This document shows, one piece after another, positions 25,876 to 34,152 of a stretch of DNA of 40,101 bases; positions within the stretch are counted from its first letter, which is position 1, and the number at the start of each line of letters is the position of its first letter. A model generated the notes under the pieces. That model did not search any database. It was not told the origin of the DNA and saw only the letters and a list, made by a program, of their open reading frames with translations. A program made the translations under genes and the position numbers. Origin of the DNA: an uncultured Bacteroidota bacterium (lineage in GTDB: Bacteria; Bacteroidota; Bacteroidia; Flavobacteriales; Flavobacteriaceae); contig CACASE010000012.1 in the NCBI GenBank assembly GCA_902535165.1, positions 1-40,101 on the forward strand. Direction: 5' to 3'.

Positions 25876-27576
25876 CTAAATAAACTGCTCTATCAACAAG
25901 TTAATTTTTTTATTTAATAACTCATCTTTTATTTTAAAATCATTTTTTTTATCAAGATTCGTATTAACACTGAAATAATATTTAATCTTGGGTTCAGTTC
26001 CACTGGGTCTAACAGCTACTTTTGAACCATTTGATGATTCGAAAATTAAAAGATTTGATTTAGGAAAATTCAAAATTGACGAAACATTATTCAACTTATC
26101 AGTCAATAATGACTCTTTGTAATCATAAATTCTTATTAAATCATCATTAGCTAGTTTAGCTGGTGGATTTTTTCTTAAAGAATTAATTGTTTCACTAATT
26201 TTTTTAAATCCTTTTTCTCCCCTTTCCTTAATTGATACAAGTTTCTCTTTGTAGAAACCATATTTTACATAACAATCAACAAGTCTCTCAAAAAATGAGG
26301 AGTTTTGTTTTTTCAGCTCATTACATAGTCCCGAAATCAATAAAGAGGATGTGAGTGCATCTTTATCTCTAACAAAATTACCAGCTAAAAAACCATAACT
26401 TTCCTCACCTCCACATATATAATTTAATGATGGAAAATCATTTATCATTTTGCCTATCCATTTAAAACCAGTTAAAGACAAAATTAATTTCACTTTATTT
26501 TTATCTGCTATTTTTTGCATCATTGGTGTAGATACTACTGTACTTGCAATGAAAGATTTGGCTTTGTCATATTCTAATTTTGATAGTAAAAAGTCTGTTA
26601 GTACAATCATTGATTGATTGCCGTTTATTTGTATAAAATCATCATTAAAATCTTTAACAACTATTCCAAATCTATCAGCATCCGGATCAGTTCCAATAAC
26701 TAAATCACTATTATTTTTTTTTGCGATTTCAATTGCATCTATTAATGCTAGCTTATCCTCAGGATTTGATGATTTTGCATGAGTAAAATTACCATCCGGA
26801 GTCATCTGTTTATCAACTAGTTTAAGTTCAAAAAACCCTGTTTTTTTTAAAAGTGTTGGAATGAGTTTGTGTGATGTTCCGTGTAAAGAGGTAAAAACAA
26901 TTTTTAAATTTTTTTCTGTATTTGGATATAATTTATTGAAAAAGGATAATGATTTTTCAACGTATAATTCTTCTATTGAGCTGTCTAGCGTATGAATTAG
27001 ATTTTCATTTTGTTTAAATTTTATTTCTGAGTATTTAACTCCATCAATCTCCTCAGTTAATCTACTATCAATTGGGGGAACAATTTGTCCTCCGTCTTCC
27101 CAATAAACTTTGTAACCATTATATTCTTTTGGATTATGTGAGGCTGTAAGGACTATTCCGCATGTACATTTAAGTTCTCTAATAGCAAAGGATACTATTG
27201 GAGTGGGTTGAATGGATTTAAACTTATATACTTTTATATTATTTGACGAAAAAACTTCACTAACTACCTTCTCTAAATCTTCACCATTATTTCTACAATC
27301 TCTTCCAATTACAACTGAAATCTCTTTATTTTTAAATTTTTTATTTAAATAGTTTGATATACCCTGAGTAGTTTTTCCAAATGTATATTTATTTACTCTA
27401 TTTGGACCAACTCCCATTATACCTCTTATTCCGCCAGTTCCAAACTCTAGATTTTTATAGAACGAATCATCAAATTGATTTTGATCATATTTCTTTAAAT
27501 TGATGACATTTGAAATAGTTTTTTTATCAAAAACATCAGTTGTCCATTCATTAAAACTCCTTACTTTAAAACTCAT
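25876..27576 (-). CDS. Phosphoglucomutase/phosphomannomutase (alpha-D-phosphohexomutase)
   Basis: It interconverts hexose 6- and 1-phosphates, giving precursors for nucleotide sugars and polysaccharides. It shows the phosphoserine loop TASHNPKEYNGYKVY (Ser146), the metal loop GTDPDADRFG, the sugar-binding GGEESYGFLAGN and the C-terminal phosphate-binding RPSGTEPKIKYYFS. The 566-residue length fits the PgcA-like phospho-sugar mutase group rather than shorter ManB/GlmM proteins. Specificity for glucose or mannose cannot be read from sequence by eye. It lies between a glycosyltransferase gene (2 bases) and the ABC exporter gene (0 bases). Confidence 0.93.
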   Translation of the reverse strand: MSFKVRSFNEWTTDVFDKKTISNVINLKKYDQNQFDDSFYKNLEFGTGGIRGIMGVGPNRVNKYTFGKTTQGISNYLNKKFKNKEISVVIGRDCRNNGEDLEKVVSEVFSSNNIKVYKFKSIQPTPIVSFAIRELKCTCGIVLTASHNPKEYNGYKVYWEDGGQIVPPIDSRLTEEIDGVKYSEIKFKQNENLIHTLDSSIEELYVEKSLSFFNKLYPNTEKNLKIVFTSLHGTSHKLIPTLLKKTGFFELKLVDKQMTPDGNFTHAKSSNPEDKLALIDAIEIAKKNNSDLVIGTDPDADRFGIVVKDFNDDFIQINGNQSMIVLTDFLLSKLEYDKAKSFIASTVVSTPMMQKIADKNKVKLILSLTGFKWIGKMINDFPSLNYICGGEESYGFLAGNFVRDKDALTSSLLISGLCNELKKQNSSFFERLVDCYVKYGFYKEKLVSIKERGEKGFKKISETINSLRKNPPAKLANDDLIRIYDYKESLLTDKLNNVSSILNFPKSNLLIFESSNGSKVAVRPSGTEPKIKYYFSVNTNLDKKNDFKIKDELLNKKINLLIEQFI

Positions 27577-27578
27577 AA

Positions 27579-28529
27579 TTATTTTGAATTAGTCTTTTCA
27601 CTAATTATATAATTATCCTTATTTTTTCTTGTCCTCAAAATTAATTCACCTAGAAAACCTGCTAGAAAAAATTGAAGACCAATTACCATTGTAGCTAATG
27701 AAATAAAAAATTCCGGTCTTTCTGTAATTAATCTTCCAGATTTATTGATAAATAATTTATCTATTCCCAGATATATTGAAAATAGCAAAGCAATTAACAA
27801 AATAATTGTGCCTAATAATCCAAAAAAATGCATTGGTCTTTTTCCAAATCTTTGAACAAAGGATAAGGTTAATAGATCTAAAAAACCTTTCATGAATCTA
27901 TCTGCTCCATATTTAGTTGTTCCATATTTTCTAGGATGATGTTTCACAACTTTTTCTGATATTTTGTTAAAACCACAGTTTTTTGCTAATACTGGAATAT
28001 ATCTGTGCATTCCATCTGTTAATTCAATCTCCTTAACAACTGATTTTTTGTAAGCCTTTATTCCACAGTTAAAATCGTGCAAATTTATACCTGATGATTT
28101 TCTAGCAGCCCAATTGAATAGTTTGGATGGAATATTTTTAAAAATAACAGAATCATATCTCTTTTTTTTCCAACCAGAAACTAAATCATAGCACTCATTT
28201 TTAACCATATTGTAAAGGGGAATTATTTCGTTAGGATCATCTTGAAGATCTGCATCCATTGTAATAACAATTGATCCTTTTGATTCAGAAAATCCTGCAG
28301 ATAACGCCATAGATTTACCATAGTTTTTTAAGAATCTTAATCCGTGAGTATTTGGGTTTCTTTTTGAAATATCAATTATTTTTTTCCAAGAATCATCTTT
28401 ACTTCCGTCATCTACATATAAGATTTCGTAACTGAGTTTTGAAGTTGATAGAATTAATTCAATTTTTTTATCAAGTTCAGAAATTGATTCACTTTCATTG
28501 TAGAGAGGAATTACTAAAGATAAATCCAT
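27579..28529 (-). CDS. Family 2 glycosyltransferase with C-terminal membrane anchor
   Basis: A 316-residue GT-A enzyme of the dolichol-phosphate-mannose synthase/ArnC-like group. DDGS (40-43) and DADLQDDP (92-98) bind the nucleotide sugar and metal, and the acceptor region has HHPRKYGTTKYG. Two C-terminal helices (about 228-250 and 273-295) anchor it, with the catalytic domain in the cytoplasm. It probably loads a sugar onto a polyprenyl phosphate carrier, which is family inference. It precedes the mutase gene and follows DUF4199 by five bases, an arrangement I recognise from other flavobacteria. Confidence 0.9.
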   Translation of the reverse strand: MDLSLVIPLYNESESISELDKKIELILSTSKLSYEILYVDDGSKDDSWKKIIDISKRNPNTHGLRFLKNYGKSMALSAGFSESKGSIVITMDADLQDDPNEIIPLYNMVKNECYDLVSGWKKKRYDSVIFKNIPSKLFNWAARKSSGINLHDFNCGIKAYKKSVVKEIELTDGMHRYIPVLAKNCGFNKISEKVVKHHPRKYGTTKYGADRFMKGFLDLLTLSFVQRFGKRPMHFFGLLGTIILLIALLFSIYLGIDKLFINKSGRLITERPEFFISLATMVIGLQFFLAGFLGELILRTRKNKDNYIISEKTNSK

Positions 28530-28534
28530 TGTTA

Positions 28535-29044
28535 TTATTCAGATTTTTTTATAACCATCCCAATTACCAAACTAAAAATAAAACCAAAAAATAATGCATA
28601 TGCAATGATTATGGGGTATATACCATATGTAATCCATTCAAAATATGGTTTGAAGTCATCATATGAAACATTGCCCATAGCTTCTGGGTTTTGCTCTTTA
28701 GCAGCTTCATAAGCAATTTGAGCGCTTCTATCCCAAAAGGTCGGTTCTAAAACATTTACAAGCAGAAGTGTATACATTATTGATATTAGGGTGTAAACTA
28801 AGGCAATACCAACACCTGATTTTAAAGTTTTACTTAATGAAATAAAACCATTATTATCTTTTTTTACAGCAAGAGATCCAGCTAAAATTCCACCAAATAA
28901 TATTGATAGACTTACAAGAGTTGTTATCCCATCGTTTGAATAATGAATTTGAAGTACAAAGCGCATCACTTCAAATATTACAGCAATTAAACCAGTAAGT
29001 AAGCCGTATTGATAAATTAATTTTTTTTGATTGACGTATTCCAT
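28535..29044 (-). CDS. DUF4199 membrane protein
   Basis: A 169-residue integral membrane protein with four hydrophobic helices (about 10-30, 40-60, 75-98, 138-165). The extramembrane segment between helices three and four (LEPTFWDRSAQIAYEAAKEQ) is typical of DUF4199. The function is unknown. It leads the DUF4199-glycosyltransferase-mutase-ABC exporter operon and may assist that envelope pathway, which is context only. It starts at ATG 29044; upstream lies only a near-consensus -7 element. It is divergent from the L31 gene. Confidence 0.8.
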   Translation of the reverse strand: MEYVNQKKLIYQYGLLTGLIAVIFEVMRFVLQIHYSNDGITTLVSLSILFGGILAGSLAVKKDNNGFISLSKTLKSGVGIALVYTLISIMYTLLLVNVLEPTFWDRSAQIAYEAAKEQNPEAMGNVSYDDFKPYFEWITYGIYPIIIAYALFFGFIFSLVIGMVIKKSE

Positions 29045-29110
29045 AATATTTGTAAAAATAAATAGAAATTATCTATTATGAATATTCATTGCATAATAAT
29101 AAAAAAAAAC

Positions 29111-29118
29111 TAAATTTG
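29111..29118 (+). promoter_or_regulatory. Predicted -7 promoter element of rpmE2
   Basis: TAAATTTG lies 17 bases before the ATG. An ATTG about 20 bases upstream of it could be the -33 element, making this one of the more complete promoters in the window and fitting a ribosomal protein gene. Confidence 0.6.
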
Positions 29119-29135
29119 CACCCATTGTTTAACTG

Positions 29136-29585
29136 ATGAAAAAAGGTATACATCCAGAAAATTATAGGCTAGTAGCATTTAAAGACATGTCTAACAATGA
29201 TGTTTTTATTACAAAATCAGCTGTTGAAACTAAAGATTCAATTAAAGTTGATGGGGTCGATTATCCATTAGTTAAGCTAGAAATCTCAAGGACTTCCCAT
29301 CCTTATTACACAGGAAAAACAAAACTAGTCGATACTGCTGGTAGAATTGATAAGTTTAAAAACAGATACGCTAGTTTATCCTTAAAAAACCAAAAATCAT
29401 CAAATCAAGAAGCTCCAGCTGCTGAGGAGGCACCAGTTGAGGAAGCTCCAGCTGCTAAGGAGGCACCAGTTGAGGAAGCTCCAGCTGCTGAGGAGGCACC
29501 AGTTGAGGAAGCTTCAGCTTCTGAAGAGGCACTAGTTGCCAAAGAGTATCCAGCAGATGATGAAGAAAGCTCAAAACAGGAATAG
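29136..29585 (+). CDS. rpmE2: 50S ribosomal protein L31 type B with long acidic repeat tail
   Basis: Residues 1-85 are bL31 type B ([43 protein letters not shown]). It lacks the CxxC zinc ligands of type A, as expected for the zinc-independent form. The usual length is 80-90 residues; here about 65 more follow, dominated by Glu, Ala, Pro and Val. They contain four 11-residue units ([44 protein letters not shown]) and end in DDEESSKQE. The tail is probably disordered and strongly negative. A similar but differently phased tail ends the putative L17 at the window start. It is a single gene with its own promoter, and its stop is three bases from the convergent lipoprotein gene. Confidence 0.93.
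   Translation: MKKGIHPENYRLVAFKDMSNNDVFITKSAVETKDSIKVDGVDYPLVKLEISRTSHPYYTGKTKLVDTAGRIDKFKNRYASLSLKNQKSSNQEAPAAEEAPVEEAPAAKEAPVEEAPAAEEAPVEEASASEEALVAKEYPADDEESSKQE
29409..29540 (+). repeat. Four 33-bp in-frame tandem repeats in the L31 gene
   Basis: Units at 29409-29441, 29442-29474, 29475-29507 and 29508-29540. Units 1 and 3 are identical, unit 2 differs at one base (GAG to AAG), and unit 4 has diverged at several. The pattern indicates recent slippage or unequal recombination, and copy number may vary between strains. Confidence 0.93.
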
Positions 29586-29588
29586 TAC

Positions 29589-31172
29589 CTATTTTTTTTT
29601 ATAAACAGTTTTCAAATCAAGAATATTTAATGGATTATTTGTTAGACCAAAAATATTTTTTTGTTTTAACCTAACGCTCATATCATAATACAGAGGAATA
29701 ATCGGAGAAAACTCATTAATAATTTCTTCCAATTTTTTATAAATCTTATTTAAATCATCTTTTTTCTTTAATGACAGTGTTTGTTCGTAAAGTTTATCAT
29801 ATTCTTCATTTCGAAAAAATGTGTAGTTGGGACCATAAGGTGTATGGTTTTTAGAATAAAAAAGTGAAAAATAATTTTCTGGATTGGCATAATCAGCAAT
29901 CCAACTAGCTCTAAAAATGTTAAACTTACCTGTTGCTTTACCTTGTCTCAATATTGAGGGAGGAGTAATATTAATTTTTAAATCAATACCGAATGATTTT
30001 AATTCAGATTGGATAAATTCTAAAATATCTAAATATTGAGCATCGGTTGTCAAATCTAAACTGATATTATCAATGTTATTAATTTTTTTATACTCATCTA
30101 AGTATTTATTTGCTAATTCAGTATTCTTAAAGTATCTATCTGAATAAAAATCATTGTTTAATCCATTAGGAACTAATCCACTCACCGCTGGATAACCAAT
30201 ATTTTTTCTTAAAAATTTCATCATTTTTTCTCTATCAATTGCATAATTAATAGCCTTTCTAAGAAGTATATCTTTTTCAAGGTTTGTTGAAGTATTAAAT
30301 CCAATATACTCGGTGTTTAAATAGGGACTTTTGGAAAGAGAATACTCATCTTTTAAATTTTCATTAAGATTACCATCAAAATTGAATATTTGGTCAATAA
30401 TTGTATTTTCGGGTGAACTAATAAAATCTAGATTTCCAGATAAAAACTCCATAAATTCACTTTTTTTGTCTGGAATGAATCTTGTAGAAATTGCATCTAA
30501 ATATGGAAGTCTTTTACCTGATTTATCGAATTCGTGATAATTTTCATTTTTAACCAATACCAATTTTATATTTTCATCCCATCTTTTGAATTTAAATGGA
30601 CCAGTCCCAATAGGTTTTTTTGAAAATGAATTTCCAAGTGATTGAACTACCTCTTTTGGAACAACTGAACAATATTTCATTGTCAATATTTCAAGAAACG
30701 AATTAAACTCATTGTCTAGATGAATTTCAAAAATAGAATCATTAATTGCCTCAAAACTTTCTACATTGTTCATGACCCAAGCACCTGGTGAGGCAACATC
30801 ACTATCGATTAATCTGTTAAAACTATATTCAAAGTCATAGGCATTCACATTTCTTGATTGACCATTTTCAAAAAACTCTGATTCATGAAAATATATACCA
30901 TTTTTAAGTTTAAAACTATATGTTTTTTTGTCTGCACTTACAGTCCAAGTTTCTGCAATGTCTGGCACAACATTGAGATTATTATCCATTCTAACCAGGC
31001 CATTAAAAATTTGATTGCATGGCCAAATATTTCTTAGTGTTGATGAGAATACAGGGTCGAGTGAGCTAATATTTGAATATTCATTATATCTAAATATATT
31101 TTCAGAGTTTACTTTCGAGTTTTCACAGGAAATAAAAATAATAACAATAATTGCAAATATTTTTTTAATCAT
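29589..31172 (-). CDS. Peptide ABC transporter substrate-binding lipoprotein (SBP family 5)
   Basis: A 527-residue extracytoplasmic solute-binding protein of the DppA/OppA family. The N-terminus is a lipoprotein signal ending in IIFISC with lipidated Cys16. Family features include SLDPVFSSTLRNIWPCNQIFNGLVRMD, PDIAETWTVSADKKTYSFKLKNGIYFH, GTGPFKFKRWD and AINYAIDREKMM. It likely binds oligopeptides or a similar ligand. No permease or ATPase genes flank it, so it is an orphan here. Its start codon is 39 bases from the divergent mtaB start, so the two share a very short promoter region. Confidence 0.9.
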   Translation of the reverse strand: MIKKIFAIIVIIFISCENSKVNSENIFRYNEYSNISSLDPVFSSTLRNIWPCNQIFNGLVRMDNNLNVVPDIAETWTVSADKKTYSFKLKNGIYFHESEFFENGQSRNVNAYDFEYSFNRLIDSDVASPGAWVMNNVESFEAINDSIFEIHLDNEFNSFLEILTMKYCSVVPKEVVQSLGNSFSKKPIGTGPFKFKRWDENIKLVLVKNENYHEFDKSGKRLPYLDAISTRFIPDKKSEFMEFLSGNLDFISSPENTIIDQIFNFDGNLNENLKDEYSLSKSPYLNTEYIGFNTSTNLEKDILLRKAINYAIDREKMMKFLRKNIGYPAVSGLVPNGLNNDFYSDRYFKNTELANKYLDEYKKINNIDNISLDLTTDAQYLDILEFIQSELKSFGIDLKINITPPSILRQGKATGKFNIFRASWIADYANPENYFSLFYSKNHTPYGPNYTFFRNEEYDKLYEQTLSLKKKDDLNKIYKKLEEIINEFSPIIPLYYDMSVRLKQKNIFGLTNNPLNILDLKTVYKKK

Positions 31173-31191
31173 GTCTTTTATAATATAAAAT

Positions 31192-31199
31192 TATATTTG
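31192..31199 (+). promoter_or_regulatory. Predicted -7 promoter element of mtaB
   Basis: TATATTTG lies 12 bases before the TTG start at 31212. It sits within the 39-base gap to the divergent lipoprotein gene, whose minus-strand near match TAATTTTA overlaps this same stretch, so the two promoters may compete. Confidence 0.5.
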
Positions 31200-31211
31200 C
31201 AAAAAAAATAA

Positions 31212-32540
31212 TTGAAAGTAGCATTCAAAACATTAGGTTGTAAACTAAATTACTCAGAAACGTCATCAATTTCAAGAGAATTTATCAAAAAAGGATTTCA
31301 AAAAGTTAGCTTCAATGAATCCTCCGATATTTATATCATAAATACTTGCTCAGTCACTCAGAATGCTGATAAAGAATTTAAATACCTTGTAAATAAAGTA
31401 AAAAAGAAAAATCCTAAATCTTCTGTTGTTGCAATTGGATGCTATGCCCAATTAAAGCCAAAAAAAATATCACAAATATCCGGTGTAGACTTAGTTGTTG
31501 GTGCTGACAAGAAGTTCGATGTTTTAAACTATATAAATCTTAACCATAAAGAAAATAATAATGTTCATTCTTGCGAAATTAATTCTGTAGACTTTTTCAA
31601 AAATTCTTTTTCAATGGGTGAACGAACAAGGTCATTTTTAAAAGTACAGGATGGATGTGATTATAAATGTACATACTGTACTATACCATTGGCTAGAGGA
31701 AAGTCAAGGAGTGGACAAATTTTACAATTAGTTGAGAATGCAAAATATTTAGTTTCAAATGGTATTAAGGAAATTGTTTTAACAGGTGTAAATATTGGAG
31801 ATTTTGGGATTTTTGATGTTAATTCTGGTGTAAAAGAGAGTAATTTTTTAGAGTTGATTAAACATTTTAATAAAATTAGAAATTTAGCCAGATTAAGAAT
31901 TTCATCAATTGAGCCAAACCTTCTCAGCAATGAAATAATTGATTTTGTTTATAGAAGTAAAAAATTTGTCAATCATTTTCATATCCCATTACAAAGTGGA
32001 TCAGATAAAATCCTAAAGTTGATGAAGAGAAGATATTTAACTAGTCTTTATGAATCTAGAATAAATAAAATAAAAACTTTGATGCCAAACTGTTGCGTCG
32101 GAGTTGATGTAATTGTTGGATTTCCTGGTGAGACGGAAAAAGATTTCAATGAAACATTAAATTTTTTAAGAAAATTAGACATTTCTTATTTACATGTATT
32201 CTCATATTCAGATCGCGACAATACTGAATCCAATTTAATAGAAAATAAGGTTCCTAATTATGTAAAGTCTGAAAGAAGTAAAATTCTTCGACATTTATCA
32301 TTAAAAAAGAAGAGGACTTTTTATGAGTATAACATAAATAGTGAAAGACCTGTCTTATTTGAGTCTAAGAACTCTGATGGATATATATATGGCTATACAG
32401 ACAATTATATTAGAGTTAAAGCAATTTGGTCAAAAGAATTGGTTGACAATATCATAAATTGTAAACTTGAAAAAATTGATGATGATTTAACAGTAAGGGC
32501 GAAAGCTTTAATCAATATACCTAAAGTCTTACACCAATAG
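31212..32540 (+). CDS. mtaB: tRNA t6A37 methylthiotransferase MtaB
   Basis: MtaB adds a methylthio group to t6A37, giving ms2t6A in ANN-decoding tRNAs. Cluster-binding Cys10, Cys46 and Cys77 lie in the N-terminal UPF0004 domain (TLGCKLNYSE, INTCSVTQNADKE, AIGCYAQLKP). Cys149, Cys153 and Cys156 form the radical SAM cluster in DGCDYKCTYCTIPLARG. A small TRAM-like region ends the 442-residue protein. The N-terminal motif TLGCKLNYSE separates MtaB from MiaB and RimO. The start is TTG at 31212, six residues before the conserved TLGC; no ATG is available. The 3' end overlaps the convergent GNAT-like gene by 20 bases. Confidence 0.95.
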   Translation: MKVAFKTLGCKLNYSETSSISREFIKKGFQKVSFNESSDIYIINTCSVTQNADKEFKYLVNKVKKKNPKSSVVAIGCYAQLKPKKISQISGVDLVVGADKKFDVLNYINLNHKENNNVHSCEINSVDFFKNSFSMGERTRSFLKVQDGCDYKCTYCTIPLARGKSRSGQILQLVENAKYLVSNGIKEIVLTGVNIGDFGIFDVNSGVKESNFLELIKHFNKIRNLARLRISSIEPNLLSNEIIDFVYRSKKFVNHFHIPLQSGSDKILKLMKRRYLTSLYESRINKIKTLMPNCCVGVDVIVGFPGETEKDFNETLNFLRKLDISYLHVFSYSDRDNTESNLIENKVPNYVKSERSKILRHLSLKKKRTFYEYNINSERPVLFESKNSDGYIYGYTDNYIRVKAIWSKELVDNIINCKLEKIDDDLTVRAKALINIPKVLHQ

Positions 32541-32811
32541 GCAATAAGTCCATATATTCTTTATTGCTTTTTAAGAATTTTTTAATTTCAGATGATGTAG
32601 GCATCATTCTTAGTTTCCTGACTTTAATTATTTCAAAAATTTGAACTAAAAAATCCTCTTTGAATTGATCAGTTGTGTTTTCTGGAAGTATAATTTTGGT
32701 TAGAAAGATCTTTCTTTCCTGTAATGCATATTCAACCTTAGCTAATTGGCCATTAATATTAACTTCAAATTGTCTTAAAAAGTTATTATCATTGATATTT
32801 AAAGTTGACAT
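32521..32811 (-). CDS. Small GNAT-like (Gcn5-related) N-acetyltransferase family protein
   Basis: A 96-residue cytoplasmic protein. The pattern FEVNINGQLAKVEYALQERKIFLTKIILPE, then FLVQIFEIIKVRKLRMMPTSSEIKKFLKSN, resembles the minimal YidJ/COG2388-type GNAT proteins of about 90-100 residues, with a C-terminal P-S-P-like segment replaced by PTSSEIKKF. Enzymatic activity and substrate are unknown. It starts at ATG 32811, is divergent from the hydrolase gene, and overlaps the mtaB 3' end by 20 bases. The family call is from overall pattern and is moderate. Confidence 0.68.
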   Translation of the reverse strand: MSTLNINDNNFLRQFEVNINGQLAKVEYALQERKIFLTKIILPENTTDQFKEDFLVQIFEIIKVRKLRMMPTSSEIKKFLKSNKEYMDLLPIGVRL

Positions 32812-32827
32812 AAAGTTTGTTAGTTTA

Positions 32828-32835
32828 TACTTTTG
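32828..32835 (+). promoter_or_regulatory. Possible -7 promoter element of the alpha/beta hydrolase gene
   Basis: TACTTTTG matches TAnnTTTG but lies 45 bases before the GTG start, farther than the other cases in this window. It falls in the 69-base divergent gap and could alternatively be chance in AT-rich DNA. Confidence 0.35.
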
Positions 32836-32880
32836 TGAAGATAAATATACAAAATTTGCGCTGAATTTTAGTATTTAAAA

Positions 32881-33546
32881 GTGAATCAACAAATTATATA
32901 CGATGTATACATGATGCCGGGAATGGCTGCGAATTCAAAAATTTTTGATTTCATAAGCCTCCCTGAAAATTTTAATATTCATTACTTAGAGTGGGAAATG
33001 CCTATTAGCGATGAATCCATTCATGAATACTCATCAAGAATCTCAAAAAAAATTAAAGGCGAAAATATAGTCTTAATTGGAGTTTCATTTGGTGGTATAG
33101 TTGTTCAGGAGATCTCAAAATTTATTAAGACTCATAAAATAATTATTATTTCAAGTGTTAAAACCAAAAATGAATTACCATTGATGATGCAATTAGGCAG
33201 AAAAACAAAAGCTTACAAATTTTTTAATGTTAAATGGATTGATGATTTTGAATCACTTGCACTTTTTGTTTTCGGCCCAATAATAAAAAACAGAATTGAA
33301 TTATACAGAAAATATTTATCTGTTAGAGATAAAAACTATTTAAATTGGTCTATCGATCAGTTAGTTAATTGGAATCAAAAAAATCCACCAAAAAAAATAA
33401 TTCATATTCATGGAGTGAATGATTTAGTTTTTCCTTCAGTTTACATTAAGAAGGCAATTTTTTTGAAAGGAGGAACACATGCAATAATTCTTAGGAAAGC
33501 AAGTTGGTTCAATAAAAATCTTCCAAAATTAATATCTGGGAATTAG
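32881..33546 (+). CDS. Alpha/beta hydrolase fold protein
   Basis: A 221-residue cytoplasmic protein with a complete hydrolase triad. Ser69 is in the nucleophile elbow GVSFGG, Asp181 is in HIHGVNDLVFP, and His200 is in GGTHAII. The N-terminal DVYMMPGMAANSKIFDF provides the oxyanion-hole loop. The substrate is unknown; there is no signal peptide. The start is GTG at 32881, chosen because it gives the strand-forming N-terminus, though a start at one of the Met residues 11-12 would lose it. The stop overlaps the convergent TPR-like gene by four bases. Confidence 0.75.
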   Translation: MNQQIIYDVYMMPGMAANSKIFDFISLPENFNIHYLEWEMPISDESIHEYSSRISKKIKGENIVLIGVSFGGIVVQEISKFIKTHKIIIISSVKTKNELPLMMQLGRKTKAYKFFNVKWIDDFESLALFVFGPIIKNRIELYRKYLSVRDKNYLNWSIDQLVNWNQKNPPKKIIHIHGVNDLVFPSVYIKKAIFLKGGTHAIILRKASWFNKNLPKLISGN

Positions 33547-34058
33547 ATTCTTTTCATTTGAGTTTGCATCAACTTTATTTGTTGAATAAGGAGACCATGT
33601 TTATCCAGTTTTTTTGCTTCGTTTAATAGCATTACAGCCTCTCTTTTTCTTCTTTTTTGCATTAGGATTCCTGCTAGGCTCAATTTTGCCATAGCAAGAT
33701 CTTGGTTCATGTTTAAACCATAAGAAATAGCTTTTTTAAAATATTTTTCTGCAGTTGTTAAGTTTCTTTGAGAGTAAACTATACCAAAGAGGTAATTGTA
33801 GTAACCAACCTGTTTTTTTATTAGTGCTGCTTCTGGATTTTTAATTTTCATTAACCATTTTTCAGTACCCTCAAAGTCCTGTTTTCTCATCCTAAGAAAT
33901 GCTATTATAAGAATTTCATTTTTAAAGTATAAAAGCAGAAATGTTAATGATAAAAAAATTAAGGCTATTCCATTTCCAATATTATCACCAATGAACTGTT
34001 GAATCGAAAATCCAAATATTGCAATACATAGTATGAGCTTAAATACTTTATTAAACAT
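33543..34058 (-). CDS. Membrane-anchored TPR-like protein of unknown function
   Basis: A 171-residue protein. Two hydrophobic helices (about 5-22 and 28-47) form an N-terminal hairpin anchor. The remainder is helical, with TPR-like repeats around [26 protein letters not shown] and [30 protein letters not shown]. It has no catalytic motif and probably mediates protein contacts at the membrane. The ATG at 34058 is preceded by TACTTTTA, near the -7 consensus. It is divergent from rpmH across 94 bases and overlaps the hydrolase stop by four bases. I do not recognise a named family. Confidence 0.72.
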   Translation of the reverse strand: MFNKVFKLILCIAIFGFSIQQFIGDNIGNGIALIFLSLTFLLLYFKNEILIIAFLRMRKQDFEGTEKWLMKIKNPEAALIKKQVGYYNYLFGIVYSQRNLTTAEKYFKKAISYGLNMNQDLAMAKLSLAGILMQKRRKREAVMLLNEAKKLDKHGLLIQQIKLMQTQMKRI

Positions 34059-34119
34059 TTTGATGTTTATGGTAAAAGTAAAAAAAGAATTTTATATAAT
34101 CTCTAAAATTAAATTATTG

Positions 34120-34127
34120 TATATTTG
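34120..34127 (+). promoter_or_regulatory. Predicted -7 promoter element of rpmH
   Basis: TATATTTG lies 25 bases before the rpmH ATG and gives a leader of about 20 bases. This position also shows that the longer open frame beginning at 34033 would start upstream of the promoter. Confidence 0.55.
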
Positions 34128-34152
34128 GCCGAAATTTAAAATATTTTTCTTC

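Noticed and set aside
29580-29605. Small hairpin AATAG-TAC-CTATT with T run at the L31/lipoprotein junction
   Set aside because: Five-base AT-rich stem with a three-base loop; could form by chance in this composition.
34033-34152. 40-codon N-terminal extension of the rpmH frame
   Set aside because: L34 begins canonically with MKRTFQPS, and the predicted promoter lies inside the extension.
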